Positions 1 through 10,400 of a DNA stretch of 64,000 bases are shown in pieces (the stretch's first letter is position 1; every line of letters begins with the position of its first letter). Location: contig CP118523.1 in the NCBI GenBank assembly GCA_029227815.1, positions 4,619,268-4,683,267 of the forward strand. The letters run 5' to 3'. Under the pieces are notes generated by a model, which saw only the letters and a list, made by a program, of their open reading frames with translations, had not been told where the DNA came from and made no database searches. The position numbers were made by a program, and so were the translations under genes. This DNA is from Clostridiaceae bacterium M8S5 (GTDB taxonomy: Bacteria > Bacillota > Clostridia > Tissierellales > MCWD3).

Positions 1-339
1 GTAACTATAAACTTGAAAGGTAACGAAAAAACAAAACCAAACTTTGCAGCCAAAGCATTTATAGAATCAGGCAGTTCTAAAGACACACTATTGATACCAT
101 TAGAAGGTTTACTAGAAGAAGAGGGTAAAATGGTTGTAAAAATATTACAAGATGACAAATCAGTAAAAGTAGTTCCTGTAAAAATAGGAGTAATGAATGA
201 TAGAATGGTAGAGATTGTTGAAGGATTAAAAGAAGGAGATAAAATAATAACAGGAACAGAGACAAAAATATTAAATGGTGATAACAATAATGTAAAGGTC
301 TTAGAGACAAAACCAGATAACAATAAAAAAGGCGAATAA
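1..339 (+). CDS. Efflux adaptor (HlyD/RND membrane-fusion family), C-terminal part only
   Basis: The reading frame is open from base 1, so the gene starts outside the window and only the last 112 residues are seen. They match the C-terminal end of the complete adaptor at 2439-4118 in order and spacing, with shared stretches such as SKDTLLIP, GLLEE and VEGLKEGDK. This part forms the membrane-proximal beta domain in adaptor families. The tail after it is a charged, Asn/Lys-rich linker. The stop is 16 bases before the next permease, and the same adaptor-permease order recurs at 2439-5457. Family assignment is firm; the transported substrate is unknown. Confidence 0.8.
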   Translation, partial: VTINLKGNEKTKPNFAAKAFIESGSSKDTLLIPLEGLLEEEGKMVVKILQDDKSVKVVPVKIGVMNDRMVEIVEGLKEGDKIITGTETKILNGDNNNVKVLETKPDNNKKGE

Positions 340-1678
340 ATAAGGAGGAATAAAGATGACTCAGAAAAAGAGAATACATTCCTTCTTAGCAAGATGGTGG
401 TTCACAGCAAAGATGGCATCACATGGGATATTATCGAATCCACTAAGGTCAGCGCTGACAATACTAGGAGTAGCAATAGGAGTAGCATCAGTAGTATGTT
501 TAATGGGAATAGGAGAAGGAGCAAGACAAGCAGTAATAGAGCAGTTTGAAAGTCTAGGAGCAAACGTAATATCAATAAACATACACAAACCAGAGTACGA
601 ATTTAATGAAGAAGATGTGGATGACCTAGTAGAAAGAGTGCAAGGAATGGATATAGCATCGCCAGTAGTAAACACAAAAGCAGAAATGAGATGGAAAAGA
701 GCCAAAGGAAGCATGAAGCTAATAGGAGTAAACGAAAAATACCGAGATAAGAGACCACAAAATATTGACAGGGCAATTTTTCACAAAATGGCATGTAAAA
801 CAGAGATCAAACGTAGCGATATTAGGATATAATATAGGAACAAAATTAAACGGAGGACGAAGTCCAGTAGGAAGAAGCATAACGTTAAATGGGATGAGCT
901 ATAGGATAATAGGAGTATTAGAAGAAAAAGGCTCAGGAAACGCAAACGATGTAGACAATAGAATAGTAATACCATACACATCAGCACTAAAAATAGCAGA
1001 AAAGACAACCATAGAAGAGATATGGGGAAAAGCAGGATCACCAGTAGAGGCAGACTTAGCAGTAGTACAGCTAAGTAGAATAATAAAAAGAAAGCTAGGA
1101 ATGGATGCGAGCGCACCAAAAATGACAGCAAGTAACAGTGCAGAAGGAGAAGAAAAAACAGAAGCAGTAGATAAAGAAAAAGAAGAAAAGAAGAGAAAGC
1201 AGTAGAAACGGAAATACCAGGGGCAGGAGAAGAAGTAATATCAATAACAAACCTAAACCAGCTAATAGAAGAAGCAGACAATGCCAAAAAAGTAATGACA
1301 CTCTTACTAGGAGGAATAGCAGCAGTATCGCTATTAGTAGGAGGACTAGGAATCATGAACATCATGCTAGTAGCAGTAACAGAGAGAACAGAAGAAATAG
1401 GAGTAAGAAGAGCATTAGGAGCAAAGAAGATAGACTTATTAGTACAGTTTTTACTAGAAGCATTATTTGTAAGTATAATAGGAGCAATAACAGGGATAGT
1501 AGCAGGAATATGGGGGATGAAAGTATTTGATAGTCAAGGATTTAATACAGCGATAAACATACAATCAATAAAGATAGCGATAGTAGTGGCATTAGGTTCA
1601 GGATTATTATTTGGAGTATATCCAGCAGTATCAGCATCTTCAGTACCGCCAGTTGAGGCTCTTAGAAGACAATAACAA
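323..1678 (+). repeat. Long direct repeat, copy 1 (permease gene with its ribosome site)
   Basis: This 1356-base stretch matches 4102-5460. I compared the two copies line by line and found only two differences: two bases missing near 743 and one A missing from an A-run near 1190, both in this copy. The identity begins in the last codons of the upstream adaptor gene and ends three bases after the permease stop, so its edges coincide with the gene. Such sharp edges next to clearly diverged adaptor sequence suggest recent gene conversion or duplication by recombination. Confidence 0.9.
356..1675 (+). pseudogene. MacB-type ABC permease, copy 1, with two frameshifts
   Basis: This is a near-exact copy of the intact permease at 4135-5457. 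A two-base deletion at about 743, just after the residues NEKY, moves the frame, and a one-base deletion in the poly-A-rich stretch near 1190 restores it. The first frame runs to a stop at 832, the middle part reads in another frame (765-1205), and the C-terminal three-helix part is back in the starting frame (1295-1675). As written the protein cannot be full length. The total loss is three bases, so it could be one inactivating event with a later compensating one, or two assembly errors. The neighbouring ATPase and adaptor are intact. Confidence 0.8.
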
Positions 1679-1725
1679 CTTTAATAAATATATAGATAAA
1701 GATATATAGCGAAGGAGGTACAATA

Positions 1726-2427
1726 GTGACAGCTATACTAGAATTAAAAGGTATAACACGTAGCTACAAAACAGGACAAATCAAAGTGCAAGCATTAGCT
1801 GGCGTAGATTTGACAATAGAGAAAGGTGAATTTGTATCCATTATGGGACCATCAGGTTCAGGTAAATCAACAATGCTTAATTTAATAGGTTGCTTAGACT
1901 TACCAACCGAAGGTACATATAAAATAAATGGAGTTCAAGTAGAAAAGATGCGAGATAGTAGGTTATCGGAGATAAGAAATCAATTTATAGGATTTGTATT
2001 TCAAAGATTCCACTTATTGAGTAATTTAAATGCATTGGAAAATGTAGAGTTACCATTAATATATCAAGGACTATATGGAAAAGAAAGAAAGATAAGAGCA
2101 AAAGAAGCACTTGCAGCAGTAGGACTTGATGATAGAATGCACCATTTACCATCACAACTATCAGGAGGACAACAACAAAGAGTTGCAATAGCAAGAGCAC
2201 TTGCAAGTAAACCAGCACTTATTTTGGCAGACGAGCCAACAGGAGCATTAGATTCAGCATCAGGAAAGAATATAATGGAAATATTTACAGAGCTAAATGA
2301 GAAAACAGGAATAACTATAGTTCAAGTAACCCACGAGAGAGAGATTGCATTATACGGACATAGAATATATCATCTTAGAGATGGATTAATAGAAAATATA
2401 GAAGAAGTGACAGAGTTATCTAAATAG
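1726..2427 (+). CDS. ABC transporter ATP-binding protein, MacB/LolD type
   Basis: This 233-residue protein has the full set of ABC ATPase motifs: Walker A GPSGSGKST at residues 41-49, signature LSGGQQQR, and Walker B ILADEPTGALD. The LolD/MacB subgroup is supported by length, by the ALAGVDLTIEKGEFVSI opening and by its setting between MacB-type permeases and adaptors. The GTG start is chosen because GAAGGAGGT lies directly upstream. It should power mechanotransmission-type export together with the permease at 4135-5457. It is the only ATPase gene in the locus, so both permease copies would have to share it. Confidence 0.93.
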   Translation: MTAILELKGITRSYKTGQIKVQALAGVDLTIEKGEFVSIMGPSGSGKSTMLNLIGCLDLPTEGTYKINGVQVEKMRDSRLSEIRNQFIGFVFQRFHLLSNLNALENVELPLIYQGLYGKERKIRAKEALAAVGLDDRMHHLPSQLSGGQQQRVAIARALASKPALILADEPTGALDSASGKNIMEIFTELNEKTGITIVQVTHEREIALYGHRIYHLRDGLIENIEEVTELSK

Positions 2428-2438
2428 GAGGTATAAAA

Positions 2439-4118
2439 ATGTTACAGAAGATAGTAATGATAGTGTTGATTATAGTAGTGTTAGTTTTTGGAGGGTTTTA
2501 TGCGTACAATGAGCTAATGCCGAGCCAAGAAGTGTCAGGAGAAAAAGTAATACAATATGCAACCGTGCCAGTTGAAAAAGGTGATATAAATGTAGGAGTA
2601 GACACAGCAGGAAGAATCATGGGTTCATGGGGTGGAGGAATAGAAGTGCCTGGACAAAGATACGGCAGGATTTCCGTGAACTATATAGTAGATGAGGTGC
2701 TAATAAAAGAAGGACAAGCAGTAAAAAAAGATGAAGTTTTAATTAAGCTAAAATCACCAGATTTAGATGCAAAACTAAAAGAAGCAAAAGATAAATTGAG
2801 AAAACAAGTAGATGAATTATCAGCAATGACAGGTGTATCAGAAAACAATCTAGAAAAAATAAACCCAGCCCAAGGTATAACAATAAAAGCACCTATAGAT
2901 GGTAGAATAACAATGCTAGAAACAAAAGAAGGTAAAGAGTTAAAGCAAGGTGATCTAGTAACTAATATAGTAAACGATTCAAAATACAAAATTAGAGCAA
3001 AAGTAACACCACAAGAGTATAAGACTATAACAAAAGGACAAGAAGTAGAGCTCAGAATAAATAATTACGAAGGAACTTATAAAGCTACAATAGTAGAAAT
3101 AGATAAAAATAAAGTGCCAGACGTAGATAAAGATGGAAACGCAAGTGGGTTTATTCATTGGGTTTCTATAGAAGGAGAGAACCCAGGTTTAATTCAACCA
3201 AAAATGACTGCTAGAATAGGTTTAAGAAAAGAAGATAGTATAACTTATTTTGTTCATGACGCGACAATAGAGGGATTTAAAGAAGAAAAGAGAGTATTAA
3301 ACAGAGCTAAAGGTATAGTAACAAAAGTATTTGTTCATAACATGGATGTAGTAAAAAAAGGCGACAACATAATATCCATGGCAGGAGAAGAAATGCAAAG
3401 ATCGATACAATATAAGATAGAATCAATTAGAGATATAAGGAAAGAAATTGCAGAGTACCAAAATGCATATAGTAACTTTAATATAAAAGCTGCAATGAAT
3501 GGAGTAATAGAATATATAGATAGCGATGCAAAAAAAGGAAAAACAGTGCGTGTTGGGCAATATTTAGCTGGTATATACAATACAAATGATATGTATATGA
3601 CGGCGTACGTAGATGATACAGAAGTGTTACATATCAAAGAAGAAGCACCAGTAGAAGTTAAAGTAGATGCAATGCCAGGTGAGGTATTTAAGGGAGTAGT
3701 TAAAGGAGTAGAAAACAGTAGGGGAGACGACAAAGGCACGACAAGATATAAGGTAAGAATAAATGTAGAAGGAAATGATAAATTAAAGCCAAACTTCCAG
3801 GCAAAAGCACACATAGATGCTGGTACCTCAAAGGATACTTTATTAATACCTAGAGAAGGATTATTAGAAGAAGATGGTAAGATGGTAGTAGAGGTATTAA
3901 GAAAAGATAATACAGTGGAAGTAGTGCAGGTAAAAGTTGGTTTGATGAATGATAAAATGGTAGAGATTTTAGAAGGACTAAAAGAAGGTGACAAAGTAAT
4001 AACAGGAAGTAGTGACGATGTACTTCCAAGTCAGCATATTAAATCAGATGATTCATTATTGCCAGGGAAAGATAAAAAAGACAATAGTGACAACAAAGGT
4101 GATAAAAAAGGCGAATAA
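2439..4118 (+). CDS. Double-module HlyD/RND-type efflux adaptor
   Basis: The 559-residue product begins with one membrane helix (about residues 5-22) and then extends outside the membrane. It contains two successive lipoyl/beta-barrel-like halves: the first around residues 60-275 with IKAPIDGRI, and a second around 290-530 with IKAAMNGVIEYI and the C-terminal SKDTLLIP block. Ordinary adaptors of this family have one such unit and are about 350-420 residues long. It is 11 bases downstream of the ATPase gene and 16 bases upstream of the permease, so all three are very likely one operon. The AGGAGG site at 2427-2432 supports the ATG. The substrate is unknown. Confidence 0.85.
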   Translation: MLQKIVMIVLIIVVLVFGGFYAYNELMPSQEVSGEKVIQYATVPVEKGDINVGVDTAGRIMGSWGGGIEVPGQRYGRISVNYIVDEVLIKEGQAVKKDEVLIKLKSPDLDAKLKEAKDKLRKQVDELSAMTGVSENNLEKINPAQGITIKAPIDGRITMLETKEGKELKQGDLVTNIVNDSKYKIRAKVTPQEYKTITKGQEVELRINNYEGTYKATIVEIDKNKVPDVDKDGNASGFIHWVSIEGENPGLIQPKMTARIGLRKEDSITYFVHDATIEGFKEEKRVLNRAKGIVTKVFVHNMDVVKKGDNIISMAGEEMQRSIQYKIESIRDIRKEIAEYQNAYSNFNIKAAMNGVIEYIDSDAKKGKTVRVGQYLAGIYNTNDMYMTAYVDDTEVLHIKEEAPVEVKVDAMPGEVFKGVVKGVENSRGDDKGTTRYKVRINVEGNDKLKPNFQAKAHIDAGTSKDTLLIPREGLLEEDGKMVVEVLRKDNTVEVVQVKVGLMNDKMVEILEGLKEGDKVITGSSDDVLPSQHIKSDDSLLPGKDKKDNSDNKGDKKGE

Positions 4119-5460
4119 ATAAGGAGGAATAAAGATGACTCAGAAAAAGAGAATACATTCCTTCTTAGCAAGATGGTGGTTCACAGCAAAGATGGCATCA
4201 CATGGGATATTATCGAATCCACTAAGGTCAGCGCTGACAATACTAGGAGTAGCAATAGGAGTAGCATCAGTAGTATGTTTAATGGGAATAGGAGAAGGAG
4301 CAAGACAAGCAGTAATAGAGCAGTTTGAAAGTCTAGGAGCAAACGTAATATCAATAAACATACACAAACCAGAGTACGAATTTAATGAAGAAGATGTGGA
4401 TGACCTAGTAGAAAGAGTGCAAGGAATGGATATAGCATCGCCAGTAGTAAACACAAAAGCAGAAATGAGATGGAAAAGAGCCAAAGGAAGCATGAAGCTA
4501 ATAGGAGTAAACGAAAAATACCCAGAGATAAGAGACCACAAAATATTGACAGGGCAATTTTTCACAAAATGGCATGTAAAACAGAGATCAAACGTAGCGA
4601 TATTAGGATATAATATAGGAACAAAATTAAACGGAGGACGAAGTCCAGTAGGAAGAAGCATAACGTTAAATGGGATGAGCTATAGGATAATAGGAGTATT
4701 AGAAGAAAAAGGCTCAGGAAACGCAAACGATGTAGACAATAGAATAGTAATACCATACACATCAGCACTAAAAATAGCAGAAAAGACAACCATAGAAGAG
4801 ATATGGGGAAAAGCAGGATCACCAGTAGAGGCAGACTTAGCAGTAGTACAGCTAAGTAGAATAATAAAAAGAAAGCTAGGAATGGATGCGAGCGCACCAA
4901 AAATGACAGCAAGTAACAGTGCAGAAGGAGAAGAAAAAACAGAAGCAGTAGATAAAGAAAAAGAAGAAAAAGAAGAGAAAGCAGTAGAAACGGAAATACC
5001 AGGGGCAGGAGAAGAAGTAATATCAATAACAAACCTAAACCAGCTAATAGAAGAAGCAGACAATGCCAAAAAAGTAATGACACTCTTACTAGGAGGAATA
5101 GCAGCAGTATCGCTATTAGTAGGAGGACTAGGAATCATGAACATCATGCTAGTAGCAGTAACAGAGAGAACAGAAGAAATAGGAGTAAGAAGAGCATTAG
5201 GAGCAAAGAAGATAGACTTATTAGTACAGTTTTTACTAGAAGCATTATTTGTAAGTATAATAGGAGCAATAACAGGGATAGTAGCAGGAATATGGGGGAT
5301 GAAAGTATTTGATAGTCAAGGATTTAATACAGCGATAAACATACAATCAATAAAGATAGCGATAGTAGTGGCATTAGGTTCAGGATTATTATTTGGAGTA
5401 TATCCAGCAGTATCAGCATCTTCAGTACCGCCAGTTGAGGCTCTTAGAAGACAATAACAA
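4102..5460 (+). repeat. Long direct repeat, copy 2 (intact permease gene)
   Basis: This 1359-base copy matches 323-1678 except for three extra bases in two places. The flanking DNA differs on both sides, so the duplicated unit is just the permease gene with its leader. Confidence 0.9.
4135..5457 (+). CDS. MacB-type ABC permease (FtsX fold), intact copy
   Basis: The 440-residue protein has the family plan: a first membrane helix at about 32-52, a large extracellular MacB periplasmic-core-like domain, and three helices near 317-342, 366-388 and 407-430 with the typical TERTEEIGVRRALGAKK coupling segment. The extracellular part includes a very acidic and lysine-rich stretch (about 262-294), encoded by almost pure purine. 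A ribosome site AAGGAGGAAT precedes the ATG. It should act with the ATPase at 1726-2427 and the adaptor at 2439-4118 to move a substrate outward across the cell envelope. Codons end almost only in A, unlike the SLH genes. Confidence 0.92.
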   Translation: MTQKKRIHSFLARWWFTAKMASHGILSNPLRSALTILGVAIGVASVVCLMGIGEGARQAVIEQFESLGANVISINIHKPEYEFNEEDVDDLVERVQGMDIASPVVNTKAEMRWKRAKGSMKLIGVNEKYPEIRDHKILTGQFFTKWHVKQRSNVAILGYNIGTKLNGGRSPVGRSITLNGMSYRIIGVLEEKGSGNANDVDNRIVIPYTSALKIAEKTTIEEIWGKAGSPVEADLAVVQLSRIIKRKLGMDASAPKMTASNSAEGEEKTEAVDKEKEEKEEKAVETEIPGAGEEVISITNLNQLIEEADNAKKVMTLLLGGIAAVSLLVGGLGIMNIMLVAVTERTEEIGVRRALGAKKIDLLVQFLLEALFVSIIGAITGIVAGIWGMKVFDSQGFNTAINIQSIKIAIVVALGSGLLFGVYPAVSASSVPPVEALRRQ

Positions 5461-5494
5461 GCTTATATGAATACTCAGACAAAAGGAGGATAAC

Positions 5495-6913
5495 ATGAAG
5501 AATAACAAGAAATTTCGCATTATAGGACTTATAATAGTACTATCATTAGTACTAACAATTACAGCTGGTTCTGTGATAGCCAAAGAAGAGAAAGAAAAAG
5601 ACAAATATGAAGATGGTTTAGTATTTCTTGGAAAACTAATGAATTACGTAGAATCTCGCTACGCAGGAGAAATAGATAGCGATAAGCTTATAGAAGGTGC
5701 AATAAAAGGAGTATTTGACCAACTAGACGACCACAGCGAGTATTTTACAGCTGAAGAGTTTAAGAGATTAAACCAAGATACATCAGGAAATTTTGGAGGA
5801 ATAGGTGTAGTAGTAGCAACAAGGAATGGATATGTGACAGTATTAAGTGTATTAGAAGATGGTCCAAGTAAAAGGCTTGGTATAAAAGCTAAAGATAAGA
5901 TAGTAACCGTAGATGGTACAGATATCAAAGACTATAATCTATACGATGCTATAGTACTTATAAGAGGAAAAGTTGGAACAACAGTAAAAATAGGAATAGT
6001 AAGAGAAGGACAAAGTGGTATAAAGCACTATGAGATAAAGAGAAAGTTAATAAAAAGCAATCCAATATCAGTGAAAACACTAAAGAACAATATAGGCTAT
6101 ATAAAACTAAAGCGATTTAATGCTAACACAAACGAAGAAATGACAAAGGTACTTAAAGATTTCAATAATAAGAACATCACAAAGCTAATAGTAGACTTAA
6201 GAAATAACGGTGGTGGTTATCTAGACCAAGTACTAAAAGTACTACAGAACTTTGTACCAAAAGGTCCTTTAGTCCATATCAAATATGCAGATGGAACAAC
6301 AAATACAAAAGAGTCATACTTAAGCAAGACAAAATACGATATAGTAGTGTTAGTAAACGGAGGTAGTGCAAGTGCATCTGAGATATTTGCAGGGGCTATT
6401 CAAGATTCAAAAGTAGGAACAATAATAGGAACAAAAACATATGGAAAAGGCTCAGTACAAGATGTGATACCGTTAAAAAATGAAGCAGGTTTTAAGGTGA
6501 CAATAGCAGAGTATTTTACGCCAAATAAGAACAAGGTTGACAAAGTAGGGATTACTCCAGATATAGTAATAGAAGACGTATTTGATCACTTAGAAAGTGA
6601 AATAGACACAGCATTACTTGATAGATTAAACAAAGGCAAAGAATACAAGGTAGGACAAGTAGGATTAGAAGTATTAGTAGCAGAAGAAATCCTAGATTAC
6701 ATGAAATATAGTGTTAGTACACCAGATGGGGTATTTGATGAAAGAACACAAACAGCACTAAAAAAGTTCCAAAAAGCAAACAAATTAACACCAGATGGTA
6801 AATTAAGTGATAAGACACAAGAAGCGTTAAAAGAGGCTCTTATAGAGTATCTAAACAGCGAAGCAATGGATAGACAGCTGAATAAAGCTATAGAGATAAT
6901 TAGTAAAAAATAA
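5495..6913 (+). CDS. S41 carboxy-terminal processing protease with PDZ and peptidoglycan-binding domains
   Basis: The 472-residue protein starts with a hydrophobic export segment (about 8-29). A PDZ domain follows at about 100-172, then the S41 peptidase core with the nucleophile motif SASASE at 291-296 and the general-base lysine in YGKGS (K318). A PG_binding_1-like domain occupies about 385-450. This is the CtpA/CtpB architecture, cutting C termini of exported proteins at the membrane or wall. It starts 37 bases after the permease and is closed by its own terminator, so it probably ends the same transcription unit. Whether its target is a component of the exporter is unknown. Confidence 0.9.
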   Translation: MKNNKKFRIIGLIIVLSLVLTITAGSVIAKEEKEKDKYEDGLVFLGKLMNYVESRYAGEIDSDKLIEGAIKGVFDQLDDHSEYFTAEEFKRLNQDTSGNFGGIGVVVATRNGYVTVLSVLEDGPSKRLGIKAKDKIVTVDGTDIKDYNLYDAIVLIRGKVGTTVKIGIVREGQSGIKHYEIKRKLIKSNPISVKTLKNNIGYIKLKRFNANTNEEMTKVLKDFNNKNITKLIVDLRNNGGGYLDQVLKVLQNFVPKGPLVHIKYADGTTNTKESYLSKTKYDIVVLVNGGSASASEIFAGAIQDSKVGTIIGTKTYGKGSVQDVIPLKNEAGFKVTIAEYFTPNKNKVDKVGITPDIVIEDVFDHLESEIDTALLDRLNKGKEYKVGQVGLEVLVAEEILDYMKYSVSTPDGVFDERTQTALKKFQKANKLTPDGKLSDKTQEALKEALIEYLNSEAMDRQLNKAIEIISKK

Positions 6914-6925
6914 ATAGAGATAAGG

Positions 6926-6960
6926 GGCAACCTCAGTGAGATAAAGAGGTTGTCTTTTTT
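6926..6960 (+). terminator. Rho-independent terminator after the protease gene
   Basis: A 9-bp stem (GGCAACCTC at 6926-6934 with GAGGTTGTC at 6946-6954, one G-T pair) is followed by TTTTTT. It closes the efflux-protease unit. Confidence 0.85.
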
Positions 6961-7414
6961 ACTAATTAATATATGGATATTTTTAAGATAAATTGATAGC
7001 ATAAAAAAGCTTCATTATATATAGTAATAGAAATCATGATATAAAACAAAGATTTGGACGTATATTGATGAGATAAATACAAGCATCTAACCTATACATC
7101 CATATATAAAGTCATTATACTATAAAATGTAAACCATATGTAATAGTTTTGTAATGGATTTAATTGATACTCTAGTATATAATTTATTAGGGACAGTTAT
7201 TAAACAGCTCTTATATTACATTTGCATTACAAGGGTTGTTATATTATTGACTGTTAAAAAACACGATGCTATAATTAAGTTTAGAATGTAAGATTGTACG
7301 ATTTTGCATTCCTAGCTTAAAAAAGCTAAGCTGGTTATGAGGGAGTTACAGCTTAGTTACATATAGCTAACTCTTTCAAAAAAATGAATACAATTATAAG
7401 GAGGAGATTTCTAA
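6961..7414 (+). other. Intergenic region with the promoter and long leader of the SLH protein gene
   Basis: No coding sequence was recognised here. The distal half is plain AT-rich DNA. The proximal half holds a strong promoter (7247-7275) and a leader of about 130 bases with two stem-loops: TAGCTT/AAGCTA at 7313-7328 and GAGTTA/TAACTC at 7343-7383. Long structured leaders are known to stabilise S-layer messages; that this one does so is inference. The ribosome site AAGGAGGAG precedes the ATG. Confidence 0.6.
7247..7275 (+). promoter_or_regulatory. Vegetative sigma-A type promoter of the large SLH gene
   Basis: TTGACT at 7247-7252 and TATAAT at 7270-7275 are separated by exactly 17 bases. 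This is one mismatch from consensus, as expected for an abundant surface protein. Confidence 0.8.
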
Positions 7415-10400
7415 ATGAAGAAAGTATTATCATTAGTACTTGCTTTGTCACTAGTATTAGGATTGTTCAGCATGGCATTTGCTGCAACTCCAAAAGACAT
7501 AGTTGGTACAGAATATGAGAAAGCTATCGAGAGATTGATGGCATTCGGAGTTGTTACAGGGGATCCTAATGGAAACATTAGACCTAATGACCAAATCACA
7601 AGAGCAGAGTTTACTGCAATGGTGGTTAGAGCAATAGGTATGGGAGCTACAGCAAACATGCAAAAAGGTGCAACTAAATTCATAGATGTTCCAAGTAATC
7701 ATTGGGCATCTGGATATATTAACATTGGAACAGGTATGTTAATTAATGGTTTAGGAGATGGAAAATTTGATCCAGAAGGCAAACTAACTTATGCACATGC
7801 AGCAACGCTTTTAGTTAGAGCATTAGGATATACAGACAAAGGTTTAGGTGGAACATGGCCAAACAATTACCTTTTCAAAGCTAATGAATTAGGACTTACT
7901 AAAAACATCAATATGACAGATTTTAGTACAGAAGCAAAAAGAGGAACTGTTTTCAAGATGTTAGATAACGCATTAGAGAAGGATTCAGTTACAATGAATA
8001 CCGTTGGTGTTTATATTCAAGTAGAAAACTCGTCAATGCTTGACAAAATGCAAACTAATAGCTATGTAGGAAGAGTAACTGATATTACTCCAAGCAAGAA
8101 CAAAATCACTGTAAAAGGTGACAAAACTACTAATAGAGTTAAAGTTGCAGAAGATTTTGATTTTGAAGCTGTTTATGGCTTAAACGTTAAAGTTTGGTGC
8201 GACAAGAACGATAAGATTATTGCTTACAAAGCATTAGAAGAGCCAATATTAAGTGCTGTTAAAGCAACTTATGAAAATGGTGCTAAAATTAAATTAATGG
8301 ATAATAGTAGATATTCTGTAAAGTCAGATGCTAAAATTTTCGTTAATGGCGAAGCTAAAGACAGAAACCAACTAGCAACTAGTGGTTATGATTATGCTAA
8401 AATTGTTTTAAATGATGATGACGAAGTAGTATTCTTTGATGCTCATACATTACACAGCTTCGTAGTTGAAAAGGTTAATGAAGATGCAGAATCTCTAGAA
8501 TGCTATGAAGACAGCTTAAAAGTTAAGGATTTTACAATTGTTAAAGATGGAAAGACTATTTCGATAGAAGATATAGAAGATGGAGATATAGTATTTTTCA
8601 ACAAAACTGATAAGTATGCTATGGTATATGACAAAACAGTAGAAGGTAAAATACAAAAAGTATACACTACATCATTTAAGATTGATGACAAGACTTATAA
8701 CATTGCTGGACAATACAAAGCTGACGATAGACTAGATACATTAGATGATGAAGCTTTAGAAGCAATGAGAGCTGAAGGAGATGTAACAGTTCATTTGTCA
8801 CCAAAGAGTGAAGTTGTATACGTAGAAGGGAAATTAGGAGATTTAATAAAATCTACTTTCTATGCTGTAGTGAAATCAAACAGCAGATCTTGGAACAATA
8901 GAGGAATCCCATCTCATACACTTGACGTAGTTAAGGCAGATGGAGAAAACAAAACTTATGATTTAGCAGATTCATTCATTAATCATAAAAATAACTCTAG
9001 TCAATATGACAAAGTTGTTGGCATTACAGATGCTGGAACTATTGGAGATTTAACAGATGACTTTAGAACAACAATTACTAAAGGTAAAGTAGTTAAATTG
9101 ACAGTTGATAGTGATGGATATATAACAAAAGTTGAATATGTAACACATTATGGTAATGTACTATCAAGTAGCAATGTTGTTAGATCAAATTCAACTTATG
9201 CTAATGGATTATTATTAAAGAACAATACAGTAGTGTTTAATACTACTAACCCTAATAAATACAAAGCTACAACTTGGGGAGAAATCAAGGATGATTTTGA
9301 AAGAGTTACTGGTGGTAAAGTTTATGAGGATAGAGGTAGAGTAGGTGCGTTTATAATACAACAAACTAACCAAAGTACTGAAGTAGATAAGCACTATGGA
9401 TTAATTACATCTTCAAGTAAGCGTTACAATAAAAATATCTGGGATATAGAAATAGAAGTTGACGGTCAAAAGTACGAATACCAAACTGAAGAAGGTACTT
9501 GGACATCTAACCCTGTAACAAGAGGTACATTTGCAGAACTTCATACAAGAAAAGGTACAGAAATAGTTACTGCAATACCAAGTATAGCAAACAGAGTAAT
9601 AAGCAATTTTACAATTGCTAATTTAAGAGCTGGAGCTAAGACGTTTACTAATGGAACAGCAGGTAGCGAATATGAACTTACTAGAACTGGTAAAGTTTAC
9701 AATAAAAATAACGAAATCATTGATATAAGAGATTTAAATGACAATGATATAGTTACTGTTTACAAAGTAGAAGGAAACAATAGATTTGTACAATACATTG
9801 TAAAAGGCAACAGTTCATCATCAGGTGGCGGAAATATAGGAAATGCTTCAATCACTTATGTTGGAAAAGATGGAGCAAACCATGTGTTTGAGGCTACAGT
9901 TCCAAGTACTGGTGGACCATTTGTAATGAAGCTTGTTACAGATTCAAAGACAGAAACAAAAGCTTTAGATACAAACAGAAGAGTAACATTTGACGATTTA
10001 ACAGCAGGTAACGTATATACAGCAACATTATATAGATTAAATGATCCTAACACAACTTTAGCAACATTGAGATTTATAGCATCAGCAGGTGTAGTAACAA
10101 ATAGAAATATTACAGGTATTAGTGCTGTAAGTAATGTAAATGTTGCATATGATACAACACAAGCTAATGCATTAGCTAGTTTACCTGCAAATGCTACAGC
10201 TACTGTTACTGGAAATAGAACAGTTAGTGTTCCAATGACATGGACACTTGCATCAGGTGTGACATATAGTGCAACAACTCCAGGAACTTATGCTGTAGTA
10301 GGTACTCCGACAACAGCATCATTACCAACAGGAGTTACAAACACTAACAACGTAACTGTTACTGCTAATTTAGTAGTACAACAAAATGGAGATGCTTCGT

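Noticed and set aside
4562..5083. Long minus-strand open frames opposite the permease and adaptor genes
   Set aside because: They are Leu/Phe-rich by-products of the purine-rich coding strand, lack ribosome sites and overlap firmly assigned genes.
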